This document shows positions 9,135 to 17,297 of a DNA stretch of 64,000 nt, one piece after another. Origin of the DNA: CAMDTE01 sp034679985. Its GTDB lineage: Bacteria > Bacteroidota > Bacteroidia > Flavobacteriales > Schleiferiaceae. A program made the translations under genes and the position numbers. The stretch covers positions 1 through 64,000 of the forward strand of contig JAXITR010000005.1 in assembly GCA_034679985.1 (NCBI GenBank), read 5' to 3'. The notes beneath the pieces were generated by a model. It saw only the letters and a list, made by a program, of their open reading frames with translations. It did not search any database and was not told the origin of the DNA. Position 1 is the first letter of the stretch, and each line of letters opens with the position of its first letter.

Positions 9135-9141
9135 ACTTTTG
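9134..9141 (+). promoter_or_regulatory. -7 element TACTTTTG for the FAD-linked oxidase
   Basis: An exact TAnnTTTG match ending 6 nt before the ATG at 9148. It touches the divergent peptidase start codon (9132-9134). Confidence 0.5.
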
Positions 9142-9147
9142 CGTTCA

Positions 9148-10569
9148 ATGAAGGATGCCGAAGATACAGCAAAATGGCTCGACGCACTGCGCGCGGTGCT
9201 TCCCGTGGAGTCCGTAAAGGTGGACCACGAAACACGAGCCGCACACGACCACGACGAAACCGAGGACCTGCACTTCCTGCCCCAGGTTGTGGTTTTTCCC
9301 ACGACGCCGGAGGAAGTTGCCGCAGTCATCAAGATTGCAGGACGCTACAACGTGCCCGTAACGCCCGTAGCGGCGCAAACCGGATTGAGCGGCGGTGCCT
9401 TGCCCGTGAAGGGTGGAATTGCCCTCTCTACGCAGAAACTCAATCGGATTTTGGACATCGACGTCGCTAATTTTCAGGCGACCGTCGAGCCCGGAGTCAT
9501 CAACCAAGTATTCCACGAAGCCTGCAAGGAGCAGGGCATGTTTTATCCCCCAGACCCTTCCTCGTGGGGAACCTCCACCCTGGGCGGCAACGTGGCCTAC
9601 AACGCCGGCGGCCCCAAGGCTGTGAAGTACGGCGTTACCAGCGCGTACGTGTTGAACTTGGAAGTGGTGCTGCCCAACGGCGAGATTGTCTGGACCGGCG
9701 CCAATGTATTGAAGAATTCCACCGGTTACAACCTCACGCAGTTGTTCGTGGGTTCGGAAGGCACCTTGGGCGTGGTGACCAAAATTGTGGTGCGCTTGCT
9801 GCCGTACCCGCGCCACAGCTTCACGTTATTGGCACCCTTTGAATCGGCCGAACGCGCGTGCGCCGTGGTGTCCAAAATCTTCATGGCCGGCATTGTGCCT
9901 TCCGGATTGGAATTCATGGAACGCGACGCCCTGGATTGGACGCTGCAGTATGTGGACGGGGTGAGCATTCCCACGGGTCCCAACATTGCCGCGCATTTGT
10001 TGCTGGAAGTGGACGGGACCGACGAGGAAACCGTCCTGCGGGAAGCAGAAAAGTTGGCGGAACTGGTGGAGGCCGAAGGGGCCACCGAAGTCCTTTTTGC
10101 ACAATCCGCATCCGAGCGCGACGCCCTTTGGAAGTTGCGCCGACGGGTGGGCGAGGCCGTGAAAAAGCACAGCGTTTACAAGGAGGAAGACACCGTCGTT
10201 CCCCGGGCAGCTTTGCCGCAGTTGCTGGCCGCCGTAAAGCGCATTGGGGCGGAGTATGGGTTCAAAAGCGTTTGCTACGGACACGCGGGAGACGGCAACC
10301 TGCACGTCAACATTGTCAAAGGCGACCTCTCCGACGAAGCCTGGAACGGCCCGCTCTTGAAGGAAGGCATCCGCGCTTTGTTTGCGGAAGTTCGTGCACT
10401 GGGGGGAACCATCAGCGGGGAGCACGGCATTGGCTACGTGCAGCAGGAATACCTGGACCTGGCCTTTTCCAACGCCGCGTTGGAAGCGCAACGCGCCATC
10501 AAAAGAGCCTTGGATCCCCAAAACATCCTCAACCCGGGAAAAATGGGCATGGATGCGGCCTACGATTAA
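9148..10569 (+). CDS. FAD-binding oxidase, GlcD/D-lactate dehydrogenase type
   Basis: 473 residues from the ATG at 9148. It is a VAO-family flavoenzyme oxidising a 2-hydroxy acid such as glycolate or D-lactate to the 2-oxo acid. FAD_binding_4 covers about residues 45-225 (PVTPVAAQTGLSGGA, DPSSWGTSTLGGNVAYNAGG, SEGTLGVVT). The FAD-oxidase C-terminal domain follows, with CYGHAGDGNLHVNI and GEHGIG, the metal and substrate motifs of this family. There is no GlcE or iron-sulfur GlcF partner nearby, so it appears to be a stand-alone enzyme. The exact substrate cannot be told from sequence. Confidence 0.9.
   Translation: MKDAEDTAKWLDALRAVLPVESVKVDHETRAAHDHDETEDLHFLPQVVVFPTTPEEVAAVIKIAGRYNVPVTPVAAQTGLSGGALPVKGGIALSTQKLNRILDIDVANFQATVEPGVINQVFHEACKEQGMFYPPDPSSWGTSTLGGNVAYNAGGPKAVKYGVTSAYVLNLEVVLPNGEIVWTGANVLKNSTGYNLTQLFVGSEGTLGVVTKIVVRLLPYPRHSFTLLAPFESAERACAVVSKIFMAGIVPSGLEFMERDALDWTLQYVDGVSIPTGPNIAAHLLLEVDGTDEETVLREAEKLAELVEAEGATEVLFAQSASERDALWKLRRRVGEAVKKHSVYKEEDTVVPRAALPQLLAAVKRIGAEYGFKSVCYGHAGDGNLHVNIVKGDLSDEAWNGPLLKEGIRALFAEVRALGGTISGEHGIGYVQQEYLDLAFSNAALEAQRAIKRALDPQNILNPGKMGMDAAYD
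9159..9166 (-). promoter_or_regulatory. Putative -7 element TATCTTCG for the dipeptidyl peptidase
   Basis: One mismatch to TAnnTTTG, 24 nt upstream of the ATG at 9134. It lies inside the first codons of the divergent oxidase gene, so the two promoters would face across each other. Confidence 0.35.
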
Positions 10570-10633
10570 ATGATTTTCCGGGGCAGTACAGCGGATGCCC
10601 TTAACGCGACGCGAGCTGTTCGGTAGTAGCGCT

Positions 10634-11161
10634 TTATCCGAGGCTGGGGCCGTATAGAGGCTCGGCCATGCCCGGTACTGCCGGGTTCAAGCGGCAACGA
10701 ACCCACTGCACGTCGTACCACGAGCCCAGCTTTTGGCCGGCGTGGTCGTACCGCGCAAACGGTTCAAAGCCGCACGCTTGGTGCAGGGCCAAACTGGCCT
10801 CGTTGGGCAAGGTGATCACGCCGTAGGCCCAAACAAAACCGCGGTCCCGCAGCTCAGACAATACCTTAGTGTACAATTGCTTCCCAATGCCGGTACCGGG
10901 ACGTCCCACGTACACACTGGTTTCTACGGCCCATTGGTAGGCGATTCGTTCCCGATGGGTGGTGCCGTAGGCATAGCCCCAAACGGTTCCTTCTTCCTCC
11001 CAAACCCAAAATGGAAAACGCCCGGCGATGTGCGCCAGGCGTTTTGAAAAATCTTCTAACGAGGGAACGTCGGTTTCAAACGTCACCCCGGAATCCTGCA
11101 CAAACGGTTCGTACAGCGCCAAAACAGCAGCAGCATCGGTGGAGCGGTACGGGCGGAGCAC
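10634..11161 (-). CDS. GNAT N-acetyltransferase, phosphinothricin acetyltransferase-like
   Basis: 175 residues, starting with a GTG at 11161. It transfers an acetyl group from acetyl-CoA to an amine. The N-terminus MLRPYRSTDAAAVLALYE and the acetyl-CoA loop (VYVGRPGTGIGKQLYTKV) are GNAT features. The pattern ETSVYV followed by NEASLALHQACGFE is characteristic of the PAT/bar-like subgroup. Substrates of that subgroup are often methionine sulfoximine or similar amino acids; the real substrate here is unknown. It lies 40 bp downstream of the zinc peptidase on the same strand. The 64-bp gap on its other side to the oxidase gene shows nothing notable. Confidence 0.85.
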   Translation of the reverse strand: MLRPYRSTDAAAVLALYEPFVQDSGVTFETDVPSLEDFSKRLAHIAGRFPFWVWEEEGTVWGYAYGTTHRERIAYQWAVETSVYVGRPGTGIGKQLYTKVLSELRDRGFVWAYGVITLPNEASLALHQACGFEPFARYDHAGQKLGSWYDVQWVRCRLNPAVPGMAEPLYGPSLG

Positions 11162-11201
11162 GTCAGTGGGCAGGTTTATTTATACGGAAAACCGCAAGCG
11201 A

Positions 11202-11888
11202 TCAATCGTCGCTCCGGCCCATGTACAGCATGATGTAGTACACCAACTGCGTTACGGAGGCAATGGCCGCCACCAAGTAGGTGCGGGCCGCCCATTTCAA
11301 AGCGTCTTTGGCTTGGTCTTGCTGCATGCCCACGGTGATGGACGTGCGCTCCAACCACACCAAGGCGCGGTTGCTGGCGTCGTATTCAACGGGTAGGGTG
11401 ATGAGGGCAAAAACCGTCAAAACGGCTTGAGCCGCAATGATCACTTGGATCATCAAACCGTAGTTCAAACCGAACGCGGCCACGCCGAAAATGGACAGGA
11501 GGAAGAGGGCGTTCATGATTTGCGAACTGAAGTTCACCATGGGCACCATTTTGGAGCGCATGTTCAACCAAGCGTAGGCTGTGGCGTGCTGCACGGCGTG
11601 TCCGCACTCGTGCGCCGCAACGGCGGCGGCGGATACGCTTTGACCGCTGTACACCTCAGGAGACAAATTGACGGTTTTGTCCGCAGGGTTGTAGTGGTCG
11701 GACAGCGATCCCGGCACGGAGATGACCCGCACGTCGTAAATGCCGTGGTCCGCCAGCATGCGTTCGGCAATTTGCCGACCGGTTAAACCGCTGGGCAAAA
11801 ACACCTCGCCGTAGCGCGTGAACCGTTTTTTGAGTTGCCATTGGACGAAGTAGCCGACGCCCATGAAGAAAAGCAGGATTACAATCAT
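11202..11888 (-). CDS. Neutral zinc metallopeptidase, YugP family
   Basis: 228 residues. It is a membrane protein with an N-terminal anchor (MIVILLFFMGVGYFVQW), a HECGH zinc motif in AAAVAAHECGHAVQHA (about residues 95-110), and two or three further membrane helices in the C-terminal half. The spacing and the motif HYNPADKTVNLSPEVY before the zinc site match the Zn_peptidase_2/YugP family, whose physiological substrates are poorly known. It probably acts at the inner membrane. It diverges from surE, with a 65-bp spacer. Confidence 0.88.
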   Translation of the reverse strand: MIVILLFFMGVGYFVQWQLKKRFTRYGEVFLPSGLTGRQIAERMLADHGIYDVRVISVPGSLSDHYNPADKTVNLSPEVYSGQSVSAAAVAAHECGHAVQHATAYAWLNMRSKMVPMVNFSSQIMNALFLLSIFGVAAFGLNYGLMIQVIIAAQAVLTVFALITLPVEYDASNRALVWLERTSITVGMQQDQAKDALKWAARTYLVAAIASVTQLVYYIMLYMGRSDD

Positions 11889-11941
11889 GATGGATTTAGA
11901 TTTCGGAGGTGAAATTACAAAACCCGTGCCGACTTACGAAT

Positions 11942-11949
11942 TAGATTTG
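11942..11949 (+). promoter_or_regulatory. -7 element TAGATTTG for surE
   Basis: An exact TAnnTTTG match ending 4 nt before the surE ATG at 11954. Leaderless transcription is predicted. Confidence 0.55.
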
Positions 11950-11953
11950 CAGT

Positions 11954-12736
11954 ATGGCAAATTGGCAGGACCGACCCCTCATCTTGGTGTGCAACGACGA
12001 CGGCATCACCGCACCCGGCATTCGCGCACTCATTCAAACCATGAATCGATTGGGCGATGTGGTGGTGGTGGCCCCAGATAGCCCGCAAAGCGGCATGGGC
12101 CATGCCATTACCTTGAGCAACACCTTGCGCTGCGAACCCGTGCATCCGGACGCCGGCCCGCAAAAGGAGTACGCGTGCAGCGGCACCCCGGTGGATTGCG
12201 TCAAATTGGCGGTGCACGCGTTGCTGGACCGCAAGCCGGATTTGGTGGTCAGCGGCATCAACCACGGGAGCAATGCGTCCGTCAACGTCATCTACAGCGG
12301 CACCATGTCTGCCGCCGTGGAAGGGGCCATGCAAGGGATTCCAAGCATTGGCTTCAGTTTGTTGGACTACCGTTGGGACGCCTCCTTTGACGCCTGCCTG
12401 CCGTTTGTGGAACAAATTGCGCGCGAAGCCTTGAACGGGGGCGTGCCGGCCGGAACCTGCCTGAACGTCAATTTTCCGAAGCCGGAAAAAGCGCCGTACG
12501 CCGGCATTAAAGTATGCCGCCAGGCGCAAGCCAAGTGGGTGGAGGAGTTTGACAAGCGCGAAGATCCCCGCGGCAAAACCTACTATTGGTTGACCGGAAC
12601 CTTCATCAACGAGGACCACGGCCAGGACACGGACGAATGGGCCTTGGCCAACGGATACGTCAGTGTCGTGCCGGTTTCGTATGATTTAACGGCTTACGCC
12701 TCCTTGGGCGCATGGCACAACCGTTTGGAACCGTGA
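11954..12736 (+). CDS. surE: 5'/3'-nucleotidase SurE
   Basis: 260 residues. It is a metal-dependent phosphatase releasing phosphate from nucleoside monophosphates. The N-terminal LILVCNDDGITAPGI holds the NDDG metal-binding pair. AP(D)SPQSGMGHAIT, CSGTPVDCVK and VSGINHGSNASVNVIYSGTM-type segments are the other SurE signatures (positions about 40-125). The length is normal for the family. It heads a set with a small membrane protein and lpxB, with a 4-base start/stop overlap to the first of these. Confidence 0.95.
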   Translation: MANWQDRPLILVCNDDGITAPGIRALIQTMNRLGDVVVVAPDSPQSGMGHAITLSNTLRCEPVHPDAGPQKEYACSGTPVDCVKLAVHALLDRKPDLVVSGINHGSNASVNVIYSGTMSAAVEGAMQGIPSIGFSLLDYRWDASFDACLPFVEQIAREALNGGVPAGTCLNVNFPKPEKAPYAGIKVCRQAQAKWVEEFDKREDPRGKTYYWLTGTFINEDHGQDTDEWALANGYVSVVPVSYDLTAYASLGAWHNRLEP

Positions 12737-13050
12737 TCAAGAGACTTGTCAGCCGAATGGAACGGGCCGAGGTGGAGACCGCGGTGGGCTTCCTGGTAGG
12801 CGCCGGTACGCCGTGGTTTGCCTGGGCGGTGGTGCGGGAATTGTACCCCGCCTTGCCGGCTGTTGAAAAGATCGACTCCGACCTGTGGGAGTTTCTGCTG
12901 TTGCGCTTGTTTGCCTTAGGCGTTTTCATCAATGCCGGTTTGTTTTTTGCCGCATTGTGGGCCAAACGTGAAGGAATGGCCATGGGCTTGCTCGTGGCCA
13001 GCATTTTGTACGTCATTGGAGTGGGTTATTGGCGGTGGGAATACCTGTAA
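12733..13050 (+). CDS. Small integral membrane protein, unknown function
   Basis: 105 residues from a GTG that overlaps the surE stop codon (GTGA). An in-frame ATG at 12712 would add 7 residues and deepen the overlap. Two or three hydrophobic segments are visible (about 18-40, 60-85 and 88-103) and the protein ends YWRWEYL. There are no recognisable motifs. Its tight packing between surE and lpxB, overlapping both, implies translational coupling. A lipid A- or envelope-related role is conceivable from context only. Confidence 0.75.
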   Translation: MIKRLVSRMERAEVETAVGFLVGAGTPWFAWAVVRELYPALPAVEKIDSDLWEFLLLRLFALGVFINAGLFFAALWAKREGMAMGLLVASILYVIGVGYWRWEYL

Positions 13051-15416
13051 AGCCCCTTAAAGTGTTTGTCTTGGCGGGAGAACCGTCCGGAGATGCCCAC
13101 GCTGCGCGCTGGGTTGAAGCGTGGCGTTTGCACGATCCCACCGTGGAAATTCGTTTTTGGGGCGGTCCGGCCTTGGAACACGCCGCTGGCAAAGCACCGG
13201 ACGTGGATTTGAAGCAATTGTCCGTCATGGGTTTTGTGGAGGTCCTGCGCGCCCTGCCGCGCATGCTGCGGTTGTTGCGCACCGCGGTGCAGACGGTGTT
13301 GGAATGGAACCCAGACTTGGTGGTTTTGGTGGATTTCCAGTCCTTTAATGCGCAGTTGGCCAAACGTTTGACGCAATCGGGGTACCGGAAGCAAGGAGGC
13401 AAAATCCTACAGTACATCGCCCCCGCGGCGTGGGCTTGGAAGCCCGGCCGCGTGCACGGCTTGCGTGCGAATGTGGACGTATTGGTCCCCATCCTTCCGT
13501 TTGAACCGTCGTTTTTTGGCCAATTCAACATTTCCACGTGGTACGAGGGGCATCCCGTTTTGGACGTGCCGGCCCAAGAGCCGTTGGTGCTGGACGGTGC
13601 GTCTTTCGCGCACAGTCCGGGCGATCGCCCCCTTGCGGCCTTGTTGCCCGGGAGTCGGGTTCAGGAAATCAAAACGTTGCTCCCCTTGATGGCCGAGGTG
13701 GTGCGTCAAATGCCCGAATACCAATGGGTGGTGGCCGGCGTTCCGCACGTAGATCCAAGTTTGTACGAAGGAGGGGATTGGACCGTAGTGGTGGGCCAAA
13801 CGGAAGCGTTGGTTCGCGCGGCGCGGGTGGCGGTTGTGGCGAGCGGTACCGCAACGTTGGAGGTGGCCTTGTGGAACACCCCAGAGGTGGTGGTGTACCG
13901 CGTACATCCGGTCAGTTACTGGTTGGCCAAGCAGTGGGTGCGGGTGAAGTACGTGTCCTTGGTCAATTTGGTGTTGGACCGTCCGGTGGTGCCGGAATTG
14001 CTGCAGCACGAGGCCGTTCCGGGCAAGGTGGTGGACGCCGTGCGCCGTTTGGAGGAGCCCGATGCCCGCGAGGACCAGTTGCAAGCATTTGCTGAATTGC
14101 GCACGAAGCTGGGTGCTCCCGGGGTTTCCAATCGTTTGGCCGAGCGCGCCATTCGCTGGTTGCGCACCGGGATTGCCGCAGGGGCATTGGTGCTCTTGGG
14201 CCTCGTTGGGGGAAATACTTCGCTGAATGCTCAGGTGCAAACGTTTGGAAGACCAGCTCCAAGCACGGATTTGGTCGATGCGGATCGACTGCCGGCTTTG
14301 GTGGCGGTGCGTCAATTTTCAAGCAGTACCCCGTCCCGCGTGCAGGTACGGCCGCTTTTTGGGGATTTTGCCCTTTTGGTCAAAAGGGGGGACTTTGCCA
14401 ACTGGGACACCGTGGAACGGGCGTTGGGTTGGGTCAAGTCCAGTTACTTTGTGGAGCGGTCCGGGACTTTAATCCAGGTAGGTCGAACGGGCGAACCTCC
14501 TTTGGCTTCGGGCGTTTCTGCGGTGTCGTGGGTGCCCCTGACGAACGAAGGCGGTACCGAACCGTCGTACGGTTTGCGTTCCAGCGGCTCCGAACGCCGC
14601 ATGCACGGGACGCTGGTGGTTCAACCCCGTGCCTCCGGTCTGGTGCCGGTGGCCTATGTTCCTGTGGATGATTATGTTGCCGGCGTGGTGGAAGCGGAGG
14701 GAGGGACCCTGTTTCACCCCACCTACTACCGAGCACAAGCCATCATTGCCCGCACGTGGTTGCTCCGCAACCAGCGAAAACACGCCGCTGAAGGCTACAT
14801 GGTTTCCGACGGGGTGGGCTCGCAGGTTTTTCACGGATTGCCCAAGGGAGCCCACGCCTCAGACATTGTTTGGGCGGCCCATTCCACGCGGGATTCCATT
14901 TTGGTCGACGCCTTTGGCCGAGCCATTGAAGCGGTTTTTCACGCCAACTCGGGCGGTTACACCTCGCGCTCCGAAGAAGTTTGGAGCAAGGCCATTCCGT
15001 ACCTGATTGCACAGCCAGACACCTTCAGTTTGCGCTGTCCGCAAACGCATTGGACCAAACGTTTGGACAAAGAGGCGTTCGTTCGCTTTTTCGCCCAGAA
15101 AATGGGGCAAAGCAGCACCGACCCAGCGTTCCGACAGGCCGTCCTCTCCTTGGCACAAGGTTCGCAACGTTCTGCACTTTTTGTGTACGGGGGAAAGACC
15201 CTCAAATTGCGCGAGGTGCGCGAGAAGTTTGTCCTGCGCTCCACGTACTTCACCGTGGAAGACGCGGGCAGCGAGGTGGTCCTCCGGGGCAAGGGCTTTG
15301 GCCACGGGGTAGGGCTTTCGCAAGAAGGAGCCTACCGGATGGCTCGTTTGGGGTACCGCACGGCCGATATTTTGGCGCATTACTACCCGGGTACGCGCTT
15401 GGCGGTGGCCCGTTGA
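13029..15416 (+). CDS. lpxB: Fusion of lipid-A-disaccharide synthase LpxB and a SpoIID/LytB-domain protein
   Basis: 795 residues in one open frame. The start is a TTG at 13029 or a GTG at 13035, overlapping the previous gene. Residues about 10-378 are LpxB, which joins UDP-2,3-diacylglucosamine and lipid X in lipid A synthesis. Its signatures include FVLAGEPSGDAHA, SVMGFVEVL, YIAPAAWAWKPGR, YEGHPVLDVP, LLPGSRVQEI and ASGTATLEVAL. Residues 379-400 (starting RTGIAAGALVLLGL) look like a signal peptide or membrane segment. Residues 401-795 are a SpoIID/LytB domain protein, with VPVDDYVAGVVEAE, the Arg-containing AQAIIARTW, VFHANSGGYTS and GFGHGVGLSQEGA. This is odd: the two are normally separate proteins in different compartments. 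Confidence 0.88.
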   Translation: MAVGIPVKPLKVFVLAGEPSGDAHAARWVEAWRLHDPTVEIRFWGGPALEHAAGKAPDVDLKQLSVMGFVEVLRALPRMLRLLRTAVQTVLEWNPDLVVLVDFQSFNAQLAKRLTQSGYRKQGGKILQYIAPAAWAWKPGRVHGLRANVDVLVPILPFEPSFFGQFNISTWYEGHPVLDVPAQEPLVLDGASFAHSPGDRPLAALLPGSRVQEIKTLLPLMAEVVRQMPEYQWVVAGVPHVDPSLYEGGDWTVVVGQTEALVRAARVAVVASGTATLEVALWNTPEVVVYRVHPVSYWLAKQWVRVKYVSLVNLVLDRPVVPELLQHEAVPGKVVDAVRRLEEPDAREDQLQAFAELRTKLGAPGVSNRLAERAIRWLRTGIAAGALVLLGLVGGNTSLNAQVQTFGRPAPSTDLVDADRLPALVAVRQFSSSTPSRVQVRPLFGDFALLVKRGDFANWDTVERALGWVKSSYFVERSGTLIQVGRTGEPPLASGVSAVSWVPLTNEGGTEPSYGLRSSGSERRMHGTLVVQPRASGLVPVAYVPVDDYVAGVVEAEGGTLFHPTYYRAQAIIARTWLLRNQRKHAAEGYMVSDGVGSQVFHGLPKGAHASDIVWAAHSTRDSILVDAFGRAIEAVFHANSGGYTSRSEEVWSKAIPYLIAQPDTFSLRCPQTHWTKRLDKEAFVRFFAQKMGQSSTDPAFRQAVLSLAQGSQRSALFVYGGKTLKLREVREKFVLRSTYFTVEDAGSEVVLRGKGFGHGVGLSQEGAYRMARLGYRTADILAHYYPGTRLAVAR

Positions 15417-15442
15417 GTTCCGACATCCGTATTTAGTCGTTT

Positions 15443-15464
15443 AAAACCGACTGTCGGCGGTTTT
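15443..15464 (+). terminator. Weak terminator-like hairpin
   Basis: Stem AAAACCG / CGGTTTT with an 8-nt loop after the fusion gene. Only four T residues follow before G-rich sequence, so termination may be partial. Confidence 0.3.
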
Positions 15465-15485
15465 GGGGTGCAGCTTTGCACCGCA

Positions 15486-17297
15486 ATGAAGCATCCGTGG
15501 GCAGTTCCTTTGGTGGGTTGGGCGGTGGGCGGCGCCCTCAGCCAAGGGTCGTTTTTTGCCCGTTTGTTGGCGGATACGGGTAGGTCCGTGGAGCTGGCCT
15601 TGGGGGGTGTAGCTGCGGTCCTTTTGGTTTTAGGCCTCACAGGAAACCGCTGGTGCGCTTGGGGTTCTTATTTTTTGCTGTTTGGATTTTTGGGTTGGCA
15701 GCGAACCCGCGAAGCTTGGCCTCCGGAACCGGAGGGTTCAGCGCGGTACGTTGTTGCTGGTGTTTTGTGGGATAAGAACACGTTGGAGGACGACGAAGGG
15801 CTTTGGTGGCGCGTGGTTTGGCGCGACACCCTGCACCGCCCGACGGATTTTCCGTCCCGTTGGGCGGTGGAGGGACGGGTGGAACCTTTGTTGGGCCCGC
15901 GGGTACCGGGGGGATTTTCCGCTCGGGCGGTGTACGGCCCGCAGGGGTTCAGCGGTCGGTATTGGGTGGAGCAGGGGCAGTTGGTTGCCTGGAACCAGGA
16001 GGGTTTTGCCTTGCGGGGGTGGTTGGTGGGCCTTCAATCCGTTGCGAGCGCATGGATTGATCGTTGGGCTTATTCGGGAGAAACTCGGGGCCTGATTCGG
16101 GCTTTGTTGGTGGGCGATCGATCCGGAATTACACCGGAATTGCGGGAGGGGTTTGCGCGCTTGGGATTGGCGCACATTGTGTCCATCAGCGGGTTTCACA
16201 TGAGCTTGATTTTTTCGTTTTTTGCCGCAATGGCGGCGCGTTCCGGCAGGCGGCCCGGAAGGCGTTGGGAGGTTTTGGGCTTGGGCGTGGTGGTGCTTTT
16301 TACCGCCGTCAGCGGCGCGGCGCCCAGCGCCGTCCGGTCGGCCGCCATGACTTCCTTCGCGGTGGTCGGACGGTGGCTGCACCGTCCGCAAGCCGGTTTG
16401 CATCAGTTGACGTTGGTAGCTCTGGCTCTTTTGGTGCTGTTTCCCTTGTGGTTGTTTGATTTGGGTTTTCAATTGAGCGTAGTGTCTTTGGCGGGCATCA
16501 TGCTCTGGACCCCCAAGGATGTTGGTTCCCGCGCCGCGGCTTGGTGGACTTCTTGGGCCGCCCAAATGGCCACCATCCCCCTGACGGTGGTGGTTTTTCA
16601 TCAATTTTCGTGGGTGTTTTTGGCGTCCAATGCGGTAGCCGGGCCGCTGTTTGAAATTCTATTGGGCGTTTGGATTGTTCAAGGGATGGTGGAGTGGGTG
16701 GTTTTTTCGGTCGCACCCCTCGGAGCGTTGGAGGGCGTGTGGCGAGGCTGGGAACTGCACTGGGCTCACTGGGTGGATGAAGGCGTGGCTCTTTTGGTTC
16801 AGTGGGGCTTGCACCCCACCTCGGCTTCGGAGGGACTTTTTCCGTCCGCGATACAGCAATTGATCGCGTTGGGTTTGGCTTTGGGTGCCGCCTGGACGGT
16901 GTGGCGGGTTTCGGGCGTTGGGCGATGGGTGCTGGCCGCGGCGTGGGTGCCGGTGTGGTTTTTATGGACGCTTTCGTTGCACGAAATGCCAGCGGCACAC
17001 GCCGTGGTGTACCGAACGACTTATTCCTGGGTTCTTGAGGTTTGCACCCCCGATACCGCGTGGTCCTACGCAACGGCCAACCAATACCGGAACGACTTTT
17101 TCTGGTCGGTGGAAACGGCTCCGGTTCGGCAACGCCTCCGGGGTTCTGCGGAACCTGGGGGGCAAGTTCCGGTTTGGAACGAATCGCTGGAGCGGTGCAT
17201 TCGCAACCTTCCGGATTGGGATTCAACCCATTGCTACCAGCAGTGGACCTGGAAAAATGGGGAATGGAAAAAAGTGGAGTTTCTATCCGACGCTTGA
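15486..17297 (+). CDS. comEC: ComEC/Rec2-family DNA-uptake channel protein
   Basis: 603 residues from the ATG at 15486; a GTG at 15468 in the same frame is less likely. It is the polytopic membrane channel that passes single-stranded DNA during natural transformation. Residues of about 80-190 form the OB-like N-terminal domain. The Competence domain begins near 205 with GLIRALLVGDRSGITPEL and HIVSISGFHMSL, both strong ComEC signatures, followed by about eight membrane helices. The C-terminal metallo-beta-lactamase domain of Bacillus ComEC is absent; Bacteroidota versions often lack it. A CAGCTTTG sequence just before the start is close to the -7 consensus. The last 15 bp overlap the convergent folP end. 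Confidence 0.9.
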   Translation: MKHPWAVPLVGWAVGGALSQGSFFARLLADTGRSVELALGGVAAVLLVLGLTGNRWCAWGSYFLLFGFLGWQRTREAWPPEPEGSARYVVAGVLWDKNTLEDDEGLWWRVVWRDTLHRPTDFPSRWAVEGRVEPLLGPRVPGGFSARAVYGPQGFSGRYWVEQGQLVAWNQEGFALRGWLVGLQSVASAWIDRWAYSGETRGLIRALLVGDRSGITPELREGFARLGLAHIVSISGFHMSLIFSFFAAMAARSGRRPGRRWEVLGLGVVVLFTAVSGAAPSAVRSAAMTSFAVVGRWLHRPQAGLHQLTLVALALLVLFPLWLFDLGFQLSVVSLAGIMLWTPKDVGSRAAAWWTSWAAQMATIPLTVVVFHQFSWVFLASNAVAGPLFEILLGVWIVQGMVEWVVFSVAPLGALEGVWRGWELHWAHWVDEGVALLVQWGLHPTSASEGLFPSAIQQLIALGLALGAAWTVWRVSGVGRWVLAAAWVPVWFLWTLSLHEMPAAHAVVYRTTYSWVLEVCTPDTAWSYATANQYRNDFFWSVETAPVRQRLRGSAEPGGQVPVWNESLERCIRNLPDWDSTHCYQQWTWKNGEWKKVEFLSDA

